From Alloacidobacterium sp963823845 (GTDB lineage Bacteria; Acidobacteriota; Terriglobia; Terriglobales; Acidobacteriaceae): 64,000 nt of DNA. Where the stretch lies: positions 62,001 through 126,000 of the forward strand of contig CAWGND010000021.1 of assembly GCA_963823845.1 (NCBI GenBank). The letters run 5' to 3'. A model generated the notes under the pieces. The model worked only from the letters and a program-made list of their open reading frames with translations. It made no database searches and was not told where the DNA came from. The position numbers and the translations under genes are program-made. Shown piece after piece: positions 34,178-42,652 of the stretch (its first letter is position 1; the number at the start of each line of letters is the position of its first letter).

Positions 34178-35994
34178 TGACGGCATGGGTAGTCGAATCC
34201 GCTCTTCGTTCCTTGATGATGGCAGCCGTCGTATGGACGGGCATTCAGTTGTTGCGGGTGCGTAACGTAGCGGTGCTGAAAACAGCATGGGCCCTGGTCC
34301 TGATGGCCGCCGTTGCTATGCCGGGGTTGGTGGGGTCGCATTTGCTGCAATCGCGCGCGGCGGTGGTTGTGCCAGTCCAGAAATTCGTACCGCGGGTGGT
34401 CAGTATGCCCGACGTAAGCACGCCTCAGGCGGTGACGACGATCACGGTGGCTCCCTGGTCTCGAGAGACGGCTGCACCCATCGAGCGTTGGAGCCTCCGC
34501 CAATGGAAGAGTCTGGTGGTTCCTGTCTATCTCGCGATCTGCGGGGTGCTGCTGTTGCGACTTATTTTCGGATTGGTGATGGCCGCACGCATCCTGCATC
34601 GCGCGGAAAAAGCCTCAGCATTGCTGGAGCCGCGAGCTTCGGTCCGCATCAGCGCCGATATTCAAACGCCGGTCACGATTGGTTCTACGATTGTGCTGCC
34701 GGAATCGCACGGGGACTGGAACCTGCACAAGCAGCGCGTCGTCCTTGCGCATGAACGCTCGCATGTGCGGCAGTGGGATTTTTATCTGCAGCTGATCGCG
34801 GGTTTGCATGTGGCGTTCTTCTGGTTCAGTCCGCTGAGCTGGTGGCTGAAGAAAGAAATCTCCGACCTTGGAGAGGCGATCAGCGACCGCGCCGCCCTTG
34901 ACGAAGCGCAGAGCCGGGCCAACTATGCCGAGTTGCTGGTCGAGTTCGCTGCCATACGGCGCAGGCCGTTGGCCGGAGTGGCGATGGCGCGATCCAGCAA
35001 CATCCGCAGGCGCATTGACCGTCTGCTCGTCGACCAGAAATTCCGCGGTGCCTTTACATCGTGCAAGTGGCATCTGGCCGTCGCTGCCGCCCTTGTTCCG
35101 GGCGCCCTGGTGGTGGCGGTTGCACTGGTGCGGGTGGATGCAGCCGAAGCAATGCAGCCACCAGTTGCGGCGCTGCATCCGTTCGTTGCGGCTGCGGAAA
35201 GGATTGCGCCGCTTCCCGCGCTTTCCGTGCATGCTTCTATTCCCGCTATACCTGCGTTGCCTGCAATCGCCACGCCTGTGATGGCGCAGGCGAAAGCCGC
35301 GACGGAACCGGTTCATGTTCACGAGTTCACGGATGATGACTCGAATTCGTACGCCATCGTTACCGGCGACTCGAAAAACGCGATGGGTTCGTGGCGTTCT
35401 GGCAACTCCTTCGACAGGGTGAAGGGCAAGATGCATGGCAACTACATCTGGTTTGAGCGCGACGGCAAATCATATGTGATCGATGATCCGGCGATGGTCG
35501 CGCTGGCGCGTGAGTATTTCAAGCCGATGGAAGACCTTGGCCGCCGCCAGGGAGAACTGGGCGATGAACAAGGTCGTCTGGGCGAGGAACAGGGACGGCT
35601 GGGTGAACTGCAGGTCAAAGCCAGCGCGCCGTCTCCGGATCTTTCAAAAGAAATGGCGGACCTGCAAGCAGCTCTAAAGAATCTACAGGCGCAGAAGCTA
35701 CAAGGCGACGTAAAACAAGGGGACCTGAGCGATATGCAGGAAAAGCTTGCCGATGTACAGAGCAAGCTGGGGGAGATACAAGGCAAATTCGGCGACGTGC
35801 AGGCAAAGATTGGCGATAAGCAAGCCGCGCTTGGTGACCAGCAGGCAAAGCTCGGAGAACAGCAAGCCAAGCTTGGTGAACAACAGGCAAAGCTTGGTGA
35901 GCAACAAGAGGCGGTTTCAAAGGTGGCGGAGCAGAAAATGAAGTCGCTGATCGACGCTGCCATGCAGAACGGCAAGGCGCGGCTAGTCGAGTAG
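34174..35994 (+). CDS. BlaR1/MecR1-like M56 metallopeptidase with a long C-terminal heptad-repeat tail
   Basis: 606 residues. Several membrane helices (about 5-28, 33-58, 112-140), then the M56 zinc site VLAHERSHVRQWD (H193-E-R-S-H197) with the downstream Glu in LGEAISDRAALDEA, a further membrane helix near 305, and an extracytoplasmic part. Instead of a penicillin-binding sensor domain, the C-terminus (about 447-585) is built of 7-residue units of the pattern L/I/F-G-x-x-Q-x-x. Several are exact LGEQQAK copies, suggesting an extended coiled coil. It forms a two-gene unit with the BlaI-like repressor, which it probably cleaves when triggered. The signal sensed is unknown. Confidence 0.85.
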   Translation: MMTAWVVESALRSLMMAAVVWTGIQLLRVRNVAVLKTAWALVLMAAVAMPGLVGSHLLQSRAAVVVPVQKFVPRVVSMPDVSTPQAVTTITVAPWSRETAAPIERWSLRQWKSLVVPVYLAICGVLLLRLIFGLVMAARILHRAEKASALLEPRASVRISADIQTPVTIGSTIVLPESHGDWNLHKQRVVLAHERSHVRQWDFYLQLIAGLHVAFFWFSPLSWWLKKEISDLGEAISDRAALDEAQSRANYAELLVEFAAIRRRPLAGVAMARSSNIRRRIDRLLVDQKFRGAFTSCKWHLAVAAALVPGALVVAVALVRVDAAEAMQPPVAALHPFVAAAERIAPLPALSVHASIPAIPALPAIATPVMAQAKAATEPVHVHEFTDDDSNSYAIVTGDSKNAMGSWRSGNSFDRVKGKMHGNYIWFERDGKSYVIDDPAMVALAREYFKPMEDLGRRQGELGDEQGRLGEEQGRLGELQVKASAPSPDLSKEMADLQAALKNLQAQKLQGDVKQGDLSDMQEKLADVQSKLGEIQGKFGDVQAKIGDKQAALGDQQAKLGEQQAKLGEQQAKLGEQQEAVSKVAEQKMKSLIDAAMQNGKARLVE

Positions 35995-36012
35995 CCGTGA
36001 TTTGGAAGCAAG

Positions 36013-36053
36013 AAAAGGCCCCACATCTTCGAATGAAGTTGCGGGGCTCTTTT
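36013..36053. terminator. Bidirectional terminator between convergent genes
   Basis: AAAAG-G-CCCC and GGGG-C-TCTTTT form a stem with A and T tracts on either side, between the M56 gene stop (35994) and the stop at 36064 of the leftward gene. Confidence 0.65.
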
Positions 36054-36063
36054 GCGACTGCCT

Positions 36064-36897
36064 TTACACGTAGAGCTTGGCTTTGGAGACAGCAATTTTA
36101 TTCAGTGCTGCTCTGCGTGCTTTTCCATATTTCTGCAGAGCTTTATTCTTTTTTGGCCGTTCCGCGTTTGCGTGGTCCGTCTGCATTTTAGCGTCAATCC
36201 ATTCACGCAGGCTTTTGTCAGCCGATGCCTTGCCCATGTTGACGATCTTGGGCGTGGCGCTGAGATAGAGTAGCTGCTGCCATTCGTCGGTTTCGTTATT
36301 GACCCAGGAAATATAGCCGCCGGAAAGAATCTGCCGGGGGCCTTTCAGCGCTCCGGTGAAGCTGTAACGCGTTCCAGGTGTCACCAGCGGGTCATAGAAG
36401 TGCGGCGTGATGAAATCGGAGACGACGACACCGTTGATCGTGTATCCATACTTATCGTCCTCGCACGGATCGCACGCCTCTACCAGATAGCCGTACTGCC
36501 CGGTGCCATCGAGGATTTTATTACCCTTGATTTCGATAGCGACGGAAGACTGCATGCGGTTGCCGTATGGATCAACCAGCATCTCCAGGGTTTCGTGGCT
36601 GGCGTCAATGCTCCAGCTATCGTCCTTTGGGGTGGCGATCACTTTGGCATAGGGCTGCTTGTGCTTATCGAGATGGAAACCGCCTTCGCCTGGCGGCAAA
36701 GTCTTTACCAGTTGAACAGGCCAGACGCCTGCAGGGACTTTGTTTGCACTTGGGAGATACATCACGGTTGCCGAAACGCTCCAGAACTGGGGCAGATCCC
36801 GGGTTACCTGAATATTGAGCGCCGCGGCCACAGACTGGACCAGTTCAGCGTTGAGGGCTCCGGTTGTGTCAACCAGGCCTATCTGAATCAAAGACAT
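36064..36897 (-). CDS. Hypothetical protein with an HETLE zincin-like motif
   Basis: 277 residues from ATG 36897 with GGAGGG six bases upstream. No signal peptide. The segment WSIDASHETLEMLVDPYGNR places His-Glu-x-x-Glu plus a downstream Asp-Pro in a helix, as in proteins annotated as zincin-like. A cysteine pair follows in YLVEACDPCEDDKYGY. The C-terminus is lysine- and arginine-rich (PKKNKALQKYGKARRAALNK). I do not recognise a named family with confidence, and protease activity is a guess from the motif. It stands alone, convergent with the M56 gene and divergent from the mutarotase. Confidence 0.6.
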   Translation of the reverse strand: MSLIQIGLVDTTGALNAELVQSVAAALNIQVTRDLPQFWSVSATVMYLPSANKVPAGVWPVQLVKTLPPGEGGFHLDKHKQPYAKVIATPKDDSWSIDASHETLEMLVDPYGNRMQSSVAIEIKGNKILDGTGQYGYLVEACDPCEDDKYGYTINGVVVSDFITPHFYDPLVTPGTRYSFTGALKGPRQILSGGYISWVNNETDEWQQLLYLSATPKIVNMGKASADKSLREWIDAKMQTDHANAERPKKNKALQKYGKARRAALNKIAVSKAKLYV

Positions 36898-37143
36898 AGA
36901 ATCCCTCCTCGATGGAATGGGTGGAAAACCTAATGTTCACCCGCCTTGCATCCACGGGCCGGAAAAAAATAGAGGAAAAACCAGGCAGGCGACCGAATGC
37001 ACGGAACACTACTACATGGAGAAACCCGGCACAACTGTTTTCTGCTGCTGACAGAGTAGTGGCAATAAGACGGCAAGCGTTTCAGAAAAGGTACGAAAGA
37101 TATCGAAACCGATCGCTACGTCTTCTCGACTTACAATCAGTCC

Positions 37144-38055
37144 ATGCAAGCATTCCCGGAAATCAACGAATTGAATCGCCGCTTCGCAATCGAAGGCGTG
37201 GCTGAGATTGTCGCGGGTCAGGGCAATCTGCCAATGGTGCACATCCATATAGGAGCGGCGGAGGCCGATATCTATTTGCACGGCGCACAGGTGACGTCAT
37301 GGCGTCCGGCGGATACCGAAGAGGTGATCTTCCTAAGCAGGCAATCGCGGTTTGAAGAGGGTAAGGCCATCCGCGGCGGCATCCCGGTCTGCTTCCCCTG
37401 GTTTCGCGCCAAGGCCGACAATCCTCAGGCTCCGGCGCACGGAGTCGTGCGGACAAAAGCCTGGCAGCTCGATTCTCTTGAGCGGAAGCACGACTCCGTG
37501 ATCGTAACGCTCTCGACAGAAAGCGATGAAGAAACCCGGCGCTGGTGGCCGCATGAATTCCGTCTGGTGCATCGCATTACAGTCGGTGCTGATCTCACGC
37601 TGGAACTTGTTGTGGTGAACTCAGGTTCAACCTCCCTGCGTTTTGAAGAGGCTCTACATACTTATCACCATGTTGGAGATGCTGAGGGGATTCGAGTCGG
37701 AGGTCTGGACGGAGCTCCGTTCCTCGACAATACAGATGCGAACCGCGAGAAGACGCAGCACGGCGACATAGTCATGACCCAGCCGACCGACAACGCATAC
37801 CTGAATACTCGGAACACGCTCGAACTGGTCGATCCTATCCTGCACCGGCGCATTCGAATCGAAAAGGAGAAATCGCTTTCTACCGTTGTGTGGAATCCCT
37901 GGGAAAGCGGAGCGAAAGCTTTAGCTGACCTTGGAGACGACGAGTGGCGACAATTTGCCTGTGTGGAGGCGAGCAATATTATGAGCTGTGCTGTGACTCT
38001 CGGCGCCGGCGAGCAGCATACGATGACTGCGAAGATCACCACAGGCCCTAGTTGA
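37144..38055 (+). CDS. D-hexose-6-phosphate mutarotase (aldose 1-epimerase family, YeaD-like)
   Basis: 303 residues, cytoplasmic. Typical features of the galactose-mutarotase fold are present: HGAQVTSWRPADTEEVIFLS, the sugar-phosphate-binding region IRGGIPVCFPWF, the catalytic His in PAHGVVRTKAW, a second His in LHTYHHVGD, and VVWNPWESGAKALADLGDDE. The family interconverts alpha and beta anomers of hexose 6-phosphates. The start ATG has no strong Shine-Dalgarno. It ends 8 bases inside the end of the convergent ATPase gene. Confidence 0.9.
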   Translation: MQAFPEINELNRRFAIEGVAEIVAGQGNLPMVHIHIGAAEADIYLHGAQVTSWRPADTEEVIFLSRQSRFEEGKAIRGGIPVCFPWFRAKADNPQAPAHGVVRTKAWQLDSLERKHDSVIVTLSTESDEETRRWWPHEFRLVHRITVGADLTLELVVVNSGSTSLRFEEALHTYHHVGDAEGIRVGGLDGAPFLDNTDANREKTQHGDIVMTQPTDNAYLNTRNTLELVDPILHRRIRIEKEKSLSTVVWNPWESGAKALADLGDDEWRQFACVEASNIMSCAVTLGAGEQHTMTAKITTGPS

Positions 38056-39565
38056 AGCCGCGGCGCGTCCTGCGTTGGGCCCAGTCGTCGACCTCACGCT
38101 CTGGTTCACGCTCGCTACGCGAGGGGCCGCGCGCCTTATCCTGCGCTGCGAATCCGCGTTCCTCCGTCCGGCTGAGGCGATGATGCGCGTACATACCTTC
38201 CAGCAGGAATTCAGCGGCGGCGACCAGATGCTCCGGATCTGAGCTAGCCTTGATCTTCAGCGGTGAGAGCTTTTCGGCGAGTCCCTGAATTTGTTTCAGA
38301 TCGGCAGCAACGGCGCTTGCCGACTGGTCGTCATCGAACTTGATCGTGCCCCCGAGATTGAACCATTGCTCAATCTGTTGCGTGTTTGTATCGCTAAAAT
38401 AATTGTCAAAAATTTTGCCGACCGCGACGCGCAGAATTTCGCGCACGACAGTATCGGCTCCGCGCATTTCGCCCTCGTACTCGAGCTCCAGCTTTCCGGT
38501 AATGCCCGGCAGGGCCGCATAGAGGTCGCCGACGCGCGGCATCACCAACGACTCGCCGTGAATTAAAGCTCTGCGCTCCGCATTCGAGATGACAAGGTCC
38601 ATGGTCGAAATAGGCAGACGCTGGCTCACCCCGCTGCGCTTGTCGACTTTCTTGTCTTCGCGCGCAGAGAAGGCAATCTGCTCGATGATCTCGCGCATGT
38701 ATTGCGGAATTTCAAGCTTGCCCAGTCCACGCTCGCTCCAGGTCTCCTGCGTGGTGATGGCGATGCCTTCTTCCAGTGTTTCCGGATAGTGCGTGCGAAC
38801 TTCCGAGCCGATACGGTCCTTAAGCGGGGTCACGATCTTGCCGCGCGCCGTGTAGTCTTCTGGGTTTGCGCTGAAGACGAGGGCCACGTCGAGAGCGAGT
38901 CGCACCGGGTAACCCTTAATCTGGACATCGCCTTCCTGCATGATGTTGAAGAGCGCGACCTGAATTTTTCCGGCAAGGTCCGGTAGCTCATTGATGGCGA
39001 AGATGCCGCGATTGGCGCGGGGAAGAAGCCCATAGTGTATCGTCAGCTCGTTCGACAGATCCTGCCCGCCGCGCGCGGCCTTGATGGGGTCGAGATCGCC
39101 GATCAGGTCAGCGACCGTGACGTCGGGAGTAGCCAGCTTTTCGACATAACGCTCGTCGCGGCTCATGTAGGCAATCGGCGTTGCATCGCCTTTTTCAGCA
39201 ACAAGGCCGCGGCAGCGCCTGCACAGTGGATGATAAGGATTGTCGCGGATTTCGCATCCGGCGACATACGGTATCTGCTCGTCGAGTAATGCTGTCAGCG
39301 CTCGCAGGATGCGGCTCTTGGCCTGTCCCCGCAGCCCGAGCAGGATGAAGTTTTGCTTCGACAGTATGGCGTTCACAATTTGCGGAACGACAGTGTCCTC
39401 ATAGCCGATGATGCCGGGGAAGATCGCCTCGCGCGATTTCAGCCGTGCAATCAGGTTTTCACGCAACTCATCTTTCACGCTGCGGGATTGGAGACGTGTT
39501 TCAGAGAACGTAGAGCTCTTGCGTAGATCCCCAAGCGTTTGTGGCAATTGGCGGCTGGTCGGCAT
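38048..39565 (-). CDS. MoxR/magnesium-chelatase-like AAA ATPase
   Basis: 505 residues. After a polar N-terminus, the AAA domain has a Walker A variant ILLGLRGQAKSRILRAL, a Walker B/sensor region (RGIFAINELPDLAGKIQVAL, LALDVALVFSANPEDYT) and the helical sensor 2 part. An unusual insert between Walker A and B, GCEIRDNPYHPLCRRCRG, has three cysteines and a histidine and could bind a metal. Such ATPases remodel protein complexes, usually with a VWA partner. No VWA gene is adjacent here. CAGGAG precedes ATG 39565. A cytoplasmic AAA protein of unknown client. Confidence 0.82.
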   Translation of the reverse strand: MPTSRQLPQTLGDLRKSSTFSETRLQSRSVKDELRENLIARLKSREAIFPGIIGYEDTVVPQIVNAILSKQNFILLGLRGQAKSRILRALTALLDEQIPYVAGCEIRDNPYHPLCRRCRGLVAEKGDATPIAYMSRDERYVEKLATPDVTVADLIGDLDPIKAARGGQDLSNELTIHYGLLPRANRGIFAINELPDLAGKIQVALFNIMQEGDVQIKGYPVRLALDVALVFSANPEDYTARGKIVTPLKDRIGSEVRTHYPETLEEGIAITTQETWSERGLGKLEIPQYMREIIEQIAFSAREDKKVDKRSGVSQRLPISTMDLVISNAERRALIHGESLVMPRVGDLYAALPGITGKLELEYEGEMRGADTVVREILRVAVGKIFDNYFSDTNTQQIEQWFNLGGTIKFDDDQSASAVAADLKQIQGLAEKLSPLKIKASSDPEHLVAAAEFLLEGMYAHHRLSRTEERGFAAQDKARGPSRSEREPEREVDDWAQRRTRRGFN

Positions 39566-39691
39566 CGTGACTCCTGATGTCTAGTATGACCTGTTTTTCT
39601 AATGGACTAGCGAAGAGAGCAAATGGGAGCAGGTTTTCTGTGTGCTTCATGCTCTCTATGGTGAAAATTGCTTCTTAAGCGAGCAGAACGG

Positions 39692-40297
39692 TTACATCAG
39701 GTGTCCGTTGCTGGCTGCGACGTGATTCGTCATCGCGCCGAAGCGCAATTTGGGCAGCATGGTCTTATAGAACTCGGATAGCATTTGCGTTCGTTCGGCA
39801 TCCGAGCGAGCGTTGAGCAATTGCTGCTTGAATCCAAGATCGGCGGGCAAAGCCCAGGCGAGTTGAAATGCGATCGGCGCATCCAAATTGATATATGCGG
39901 GCTGATGGCCAACCCCTGCCAGCTCCAGTACCTCAAAATGCAGGGCAAGGCATTCTTCGCGCGCTTGCCGCGTAGACTCAGCTCCATCGTCGGTGAAGAA
40001 ATCCACTTCTGCCTGCAGAAAATCGCGCGAATTGTCGAGCTGCTCAATTTCGAAGCGGTCGCCGCCATCGCATAGAATATCGAGTCGTCCATCTTCATAT
40101 TCATGCAGAACCCGCGCGATCTTTGCCATACAGCCGATGACGGCTAGTCCCTCGCGCTGCGCGCGGACGACTCCAAACCCGCTGCGCTCCCTGAGGCACT
40201 CGCCGATCATTTCCTTGTAGCGCTCCTCGAAGATATGCAAGGGCAGACAAGTTCCCGGAAACAGCACGACATCCAGCGGAAACAGCGGGACTTTCAT
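39692..40297 (-). CDS. LON substrate-binding-domain protein
   Basis: 201 residues. The N-terminus MKVPLFPLDVVLFPGTCLPL, then HIFEERYKEMIGECL, is the classic start of the N-terminal domain of Lon protease (also called PUA-like). No AAA or protease domain follows, so this is a stand-alone member. These small proteins are common in bacteria and their role is poorly known. The start is ATG 40297 with a weak Shine-Dalgarno. Confidence 0.85.
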   Translation of the reverse strand: MKVPLFPLDVVLFPGTCLPLHIFEERYKEMIGECLRERSGFGVVRAQREGLAVIGCMAKIARVLHEYEDGRLDILCDGGDRFEIEQLDNSRDFLQAEVDFFTDDGAESTRQAREECLALHFEVLELAGVGHQPAYINLDAPIAFQLAWALPADLGFKQQLLNARSDAERTQMLSEFYKTMLPKLRFGAMTNHVAASNGHLM

Positions 40298-40404
40298 GAC
40301 CCTGACATTATGCGCGTTTTCCTTAGGAAGGGAACCTGCCTGCGACTCTTTGTTTTGATAAGCCGCGACGGCCTCGCAATGCGGGTCGGTCCGCTGAAAA
40401 AAGG

Positions 40405-40722
40405 CTATCCGGCCAGTTCCAGATCGTCGAGCATCGCCTGCATCTCGCTCAGGGCGTGCTGATTGCCCGTGCGCCGTGCGCTGGCGATGCCATCGGTCAG
40501 CTGCGTCCTGGCTTCAGCCGTGCGTCCCGCCTTGGCTAGCGTCTGAGCGGCCATGAAGTATCCCGCGGTGTAGTCAGGATTGTCTGCGAGCAGGCGCTGA
40601 AATTCCTGCAGCGATATATCTACATTGCCCTGGCTGGCATGCTCCATGGCGAGGCCGTAGCGAGCGAAGGCGTTGGTTGGGTCTTGCGAGAGTATTTCGG
40701 TGAGTGCTGCGATCTTGTCCAT
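40405..40722 (-). CDS. Small TPR protein
   Basis: About 105 residues from ATG 40722 (MDKIAALTEILSQDPTNAFA). Two to three tetratricopeptide-like helix pairs follow (YGLAMEHASQGNVDISLQEF, YFMAAQTLAKAGRTAEARTQ). No signal peptide, so cytoplasmic. An earlier start at 40758 adds 12 residues of no TPR character. Function unknown beyond protein binding. Confidence 0.7.
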   Translation of the reverse strand: MDKIAALTEILSQDPTNAFARYGLAMEHASQGNVDISLQEFQRLLADNPDYTAGYFMAAQTLAKAGRTAEARTQLTDGIASARRTGNQHALSEMQAMLDDLELAG

Positions 40723-40893
40723 CGGTTTGATTATTTCGCGGCAGACAGTCGGAAGCAATCCCCAACGGCTGCGGTTGCTTAAATCTGCGCGATTGCCGAA
40801 ACTGGTAGATAGCCCTTTGCGAGCAATAGCGTGATTGTTAGCGCATTATCAGAGTGTCTCTCTTTCGTGAAAGGGTTGGAAAGGCGAGCATTG

Positions 40894-41424
40894 ATGAATT
40901 TTTCCGGGCACTCACTCCCCGTGCGTACGGTTGCCGAGTCGCAGTCCGAGATGACGGAGCTGATTCTGCCGAATGACACCAACACGCTGGGCAACCTGCT
41001 TGGCGGGCGGTTGATGCACTTTATCGATCTGGTGGGGGCCATGGCCGCGTATCGTCACTCGCGCACGCATGTCGTGACGGCTTCGATGGACCATATTGAC
41101 TTCATCGCGCCGGTGCATGTGGGGGATCTGCTCATTCTGAAGTCGTCGCTCAATCGAGCTTTTAATACCTCGATGGAGGTGGGCGTGAAGGTCTGGGTGG
41201 AGAACACGATTGCTGGGACGCATCGGCATGTGGGTTCGGCATATCTGACGTTTGTGGCTATCGATTCGCAGGGGCGGCGCGTTCCGGTTGCGAGACTGGA
41301 GCCCTTGACCGAGGAAGACAAGCGGCGGTACGACGACGCGGGGCGTCGGCGGGAGCAGCGGCAGAAGGAGCTGGCGCACAAGCGCTCGGCTAAGGCCGAA
41401 ACGGTGGCGCAAGGGCGGTCGTAA
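40894..41424 (+). CDS. Acyl-CoA thioesterase (hotdog fold, YciA/BACH-like)
   Basis: 176 residues from ATG 40894; a start at 40831 would add a stretch without family character. The hotdog signature is clear: MTELILPNDTNTLGNLLGGR, then LMHFIDLVGAMAAYRHS with the catalytic Asp, and MDHIDFIAPVHVGDLLILKS. The C-terminal tail is rich in Arg, Glu and Lys. It hydrolyses acyl-CoA in the cytoplasm; chain length is not predictable. It lies 66 bp before the Mrp gene in the same direction. Confidence 0.88.
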   Translation: MNFSGHSLPVRTVAESQSEMTELILPNDTNTLGNLLGGRLMHFIDLVGAMAAYRHSRTHVVTASMDHIDFIAPVHVGDLLILKSSLNRAFNTSMEVGVKVWVENTIAGTHRHVGSAYLTFVAIDSQGRRVPVARLEPLTEEDKRRYDDAGRRREQRQKELAHKRSAKAETVAQGRS

Positions 41425-41490
41425 ATCGCTGCAAATAGCACACGAAATCGACTTTAAAGCGCAAAAAGAGTACGCAAAAAGAGGAGTTTT

Positions 41491-42327
41491 ATGGCACATG
41501 GACATGCACCTCAGCCGCCCGCGCCGAAGCCCCTGCCGGGTGTGGCAAATATTGTGGCGATAGGTTCGGGCAAGGGCGGGGTGGGTAAGACCACGCTTGC
41601 GGTGAACATCGCGGTTGCGCTGGCCAAGCTTGGGCACAAGGTCGGGCTGATCGATGCCGATATCTACGGCCCGAACGTTCCGTTGATGCTTGGGTCGGGG
41701 CAGCAGCCTCGGGTGCTGCAGAACAACCAGATTGAGCCTAACGTCGCGCACGGAATCAAGGTGATTTCCGTCGGCTTTATCTCTCCCGGCGACAAGCCGA
41801 TGGTGATGCGCGGGCCGATGCTGCACCAGATCATTCGGCAGTTTTTGCAGCAGGTGGAGTGGGGGGAGCTGGATTTTCTGATTGTCGATCTGCCGCCGGG
41901 GACGGGGGATGTGGTTATCTCTCTCGTTCAGACTGTTCCGTTGACCGGGGCTGTCGTGGTTTCTACTCCTTCTGATGTTTCACTGCAGGACGCTCGCAAG
42001 GCGCTGGAGATGTTTCACCAGGTCAATGTCGAGGTGCTGGGCATTGTCGAGAACATGAGCCACTTTACCTGTCCGCATTGCCATCAGGAGATTGACATCT
42101 TTTCCAAAGGCGGCGCGGAGCGGACGGCGAAACAGTTCAATGTCCCGTTTCTGGGATCGATCGAGCTTGATCCTGAAATCCGGCTCGGCGGCGATCGCGG
42201 TTTGCCCATCGTTCTGCTGGGCGAGGAGTCGGCCAAGGCCAGGGACTTCTATTCTGTTGCGCGGCAGGTGGCTGAACGGGCGCAGGAGCAGTCGGCCAAG
42301 GCGGAGAACGTCTTCGAGATCACCTAG
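41491..42327 (+). CDS. Mrp/ApbC/NBP35-type Fe-S cluster carrier ATPase
   Basis: 278 residues. Deviant Walker A GSGKGGVGKTT (about 25-35), the DADIYGPNVP switch, LIVDLPPGTGD, and the CxxC cluster ligand pair in MSHFTCPHC (Cys194, Cys197). These proteins dimerise and carry a bridging Fe-S cluster to client proteins in the cytoplasm. The N-terminal MIP18-like domain of many bacterial Mrp proteins is absent; a His/Pro-rich stretch (MAHGHAPQPPAPKP) takes its place. AGAGGAG precedes the ATG. Confidence 0.93.
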   Translation: MAHGHAPQPPAPKPLPGVANIVAIGSGKGGVGKTTLAVNIAVALAKLGHKVGLIDADIYGPNVPLMLGSGQQPRVLQNNQIEPNVAHGIKVISVGFISPGDKPMVMRGPMLHQIIRQFLQQVEWGELDFLIVDLPPGTGDVVISLVQTVPLTGAVVVSTPSDVSLQDARKALEMFHQVNVEVLGIVENMSHFTCPHCHQEIDIFSKGGAERTAKQFNVPFLGSIELDPEIRLGGDRGLPIVLLGEESAKARDFYSVARQVAERAQEQSAKAENVFEIT

Positions 42328-42512
42328 GATACCCCCCGGGGGTGGTTTGTACGGAGTCGCTTTATTTTCAGTCGTTTACGGCGAGCCATTTGACAGAATC
42401 GTTTTATTTTCAGTGGGTTAGCCGTAAAATAAGAAAAGGCACGGGTTATGGCCCATGCCTTTTTCTGCTCCACTCTCTACTTCTATTATAGCGAATTCCG
42501 GCATAATTCCCT
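42328..42512. repeat. Dispersed intergenic element, copy B
   Basis: Same order of blocks as copy A (788-1012): CCCCCCGG, GTACGGAG, TTTATTTTCAG with a TTACGG block, a second TTTATTTTCAG, a GGTTAGCC block, a hairpin (42434-42463), CTCTC, TATTATA, GAATTCC with GGCA. It lies after the Mrp gene. With the next 140 bp it makes up the 325-bp spacer up to 42652, where nothing else is seen. Confidence 0.55.
42434..42463. terminator. Hairpin terminator after the Mrp gene (inside element B)
   Basis: AAAAGGCA-C-GGG pairs with CCC-A-TGCCTTTT around a TTATGG loop, followed by a further T and CTG. A good intrinsic terminator on either strand. Confidence 0.6.
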
Positions 42513-42652
42513 GCACATCGCCTCTCCGTGTAAGTATCTCTAAATAAGCAAGTTGCGAGCGATGGGCCTTTGTCGGCCTCTTGACAGGATTTTTGCGCCT
42601 GAAACGAATCGCCCGGGCTACCTACCATCCTTCGTCCTAGATGGAGGAAGAA

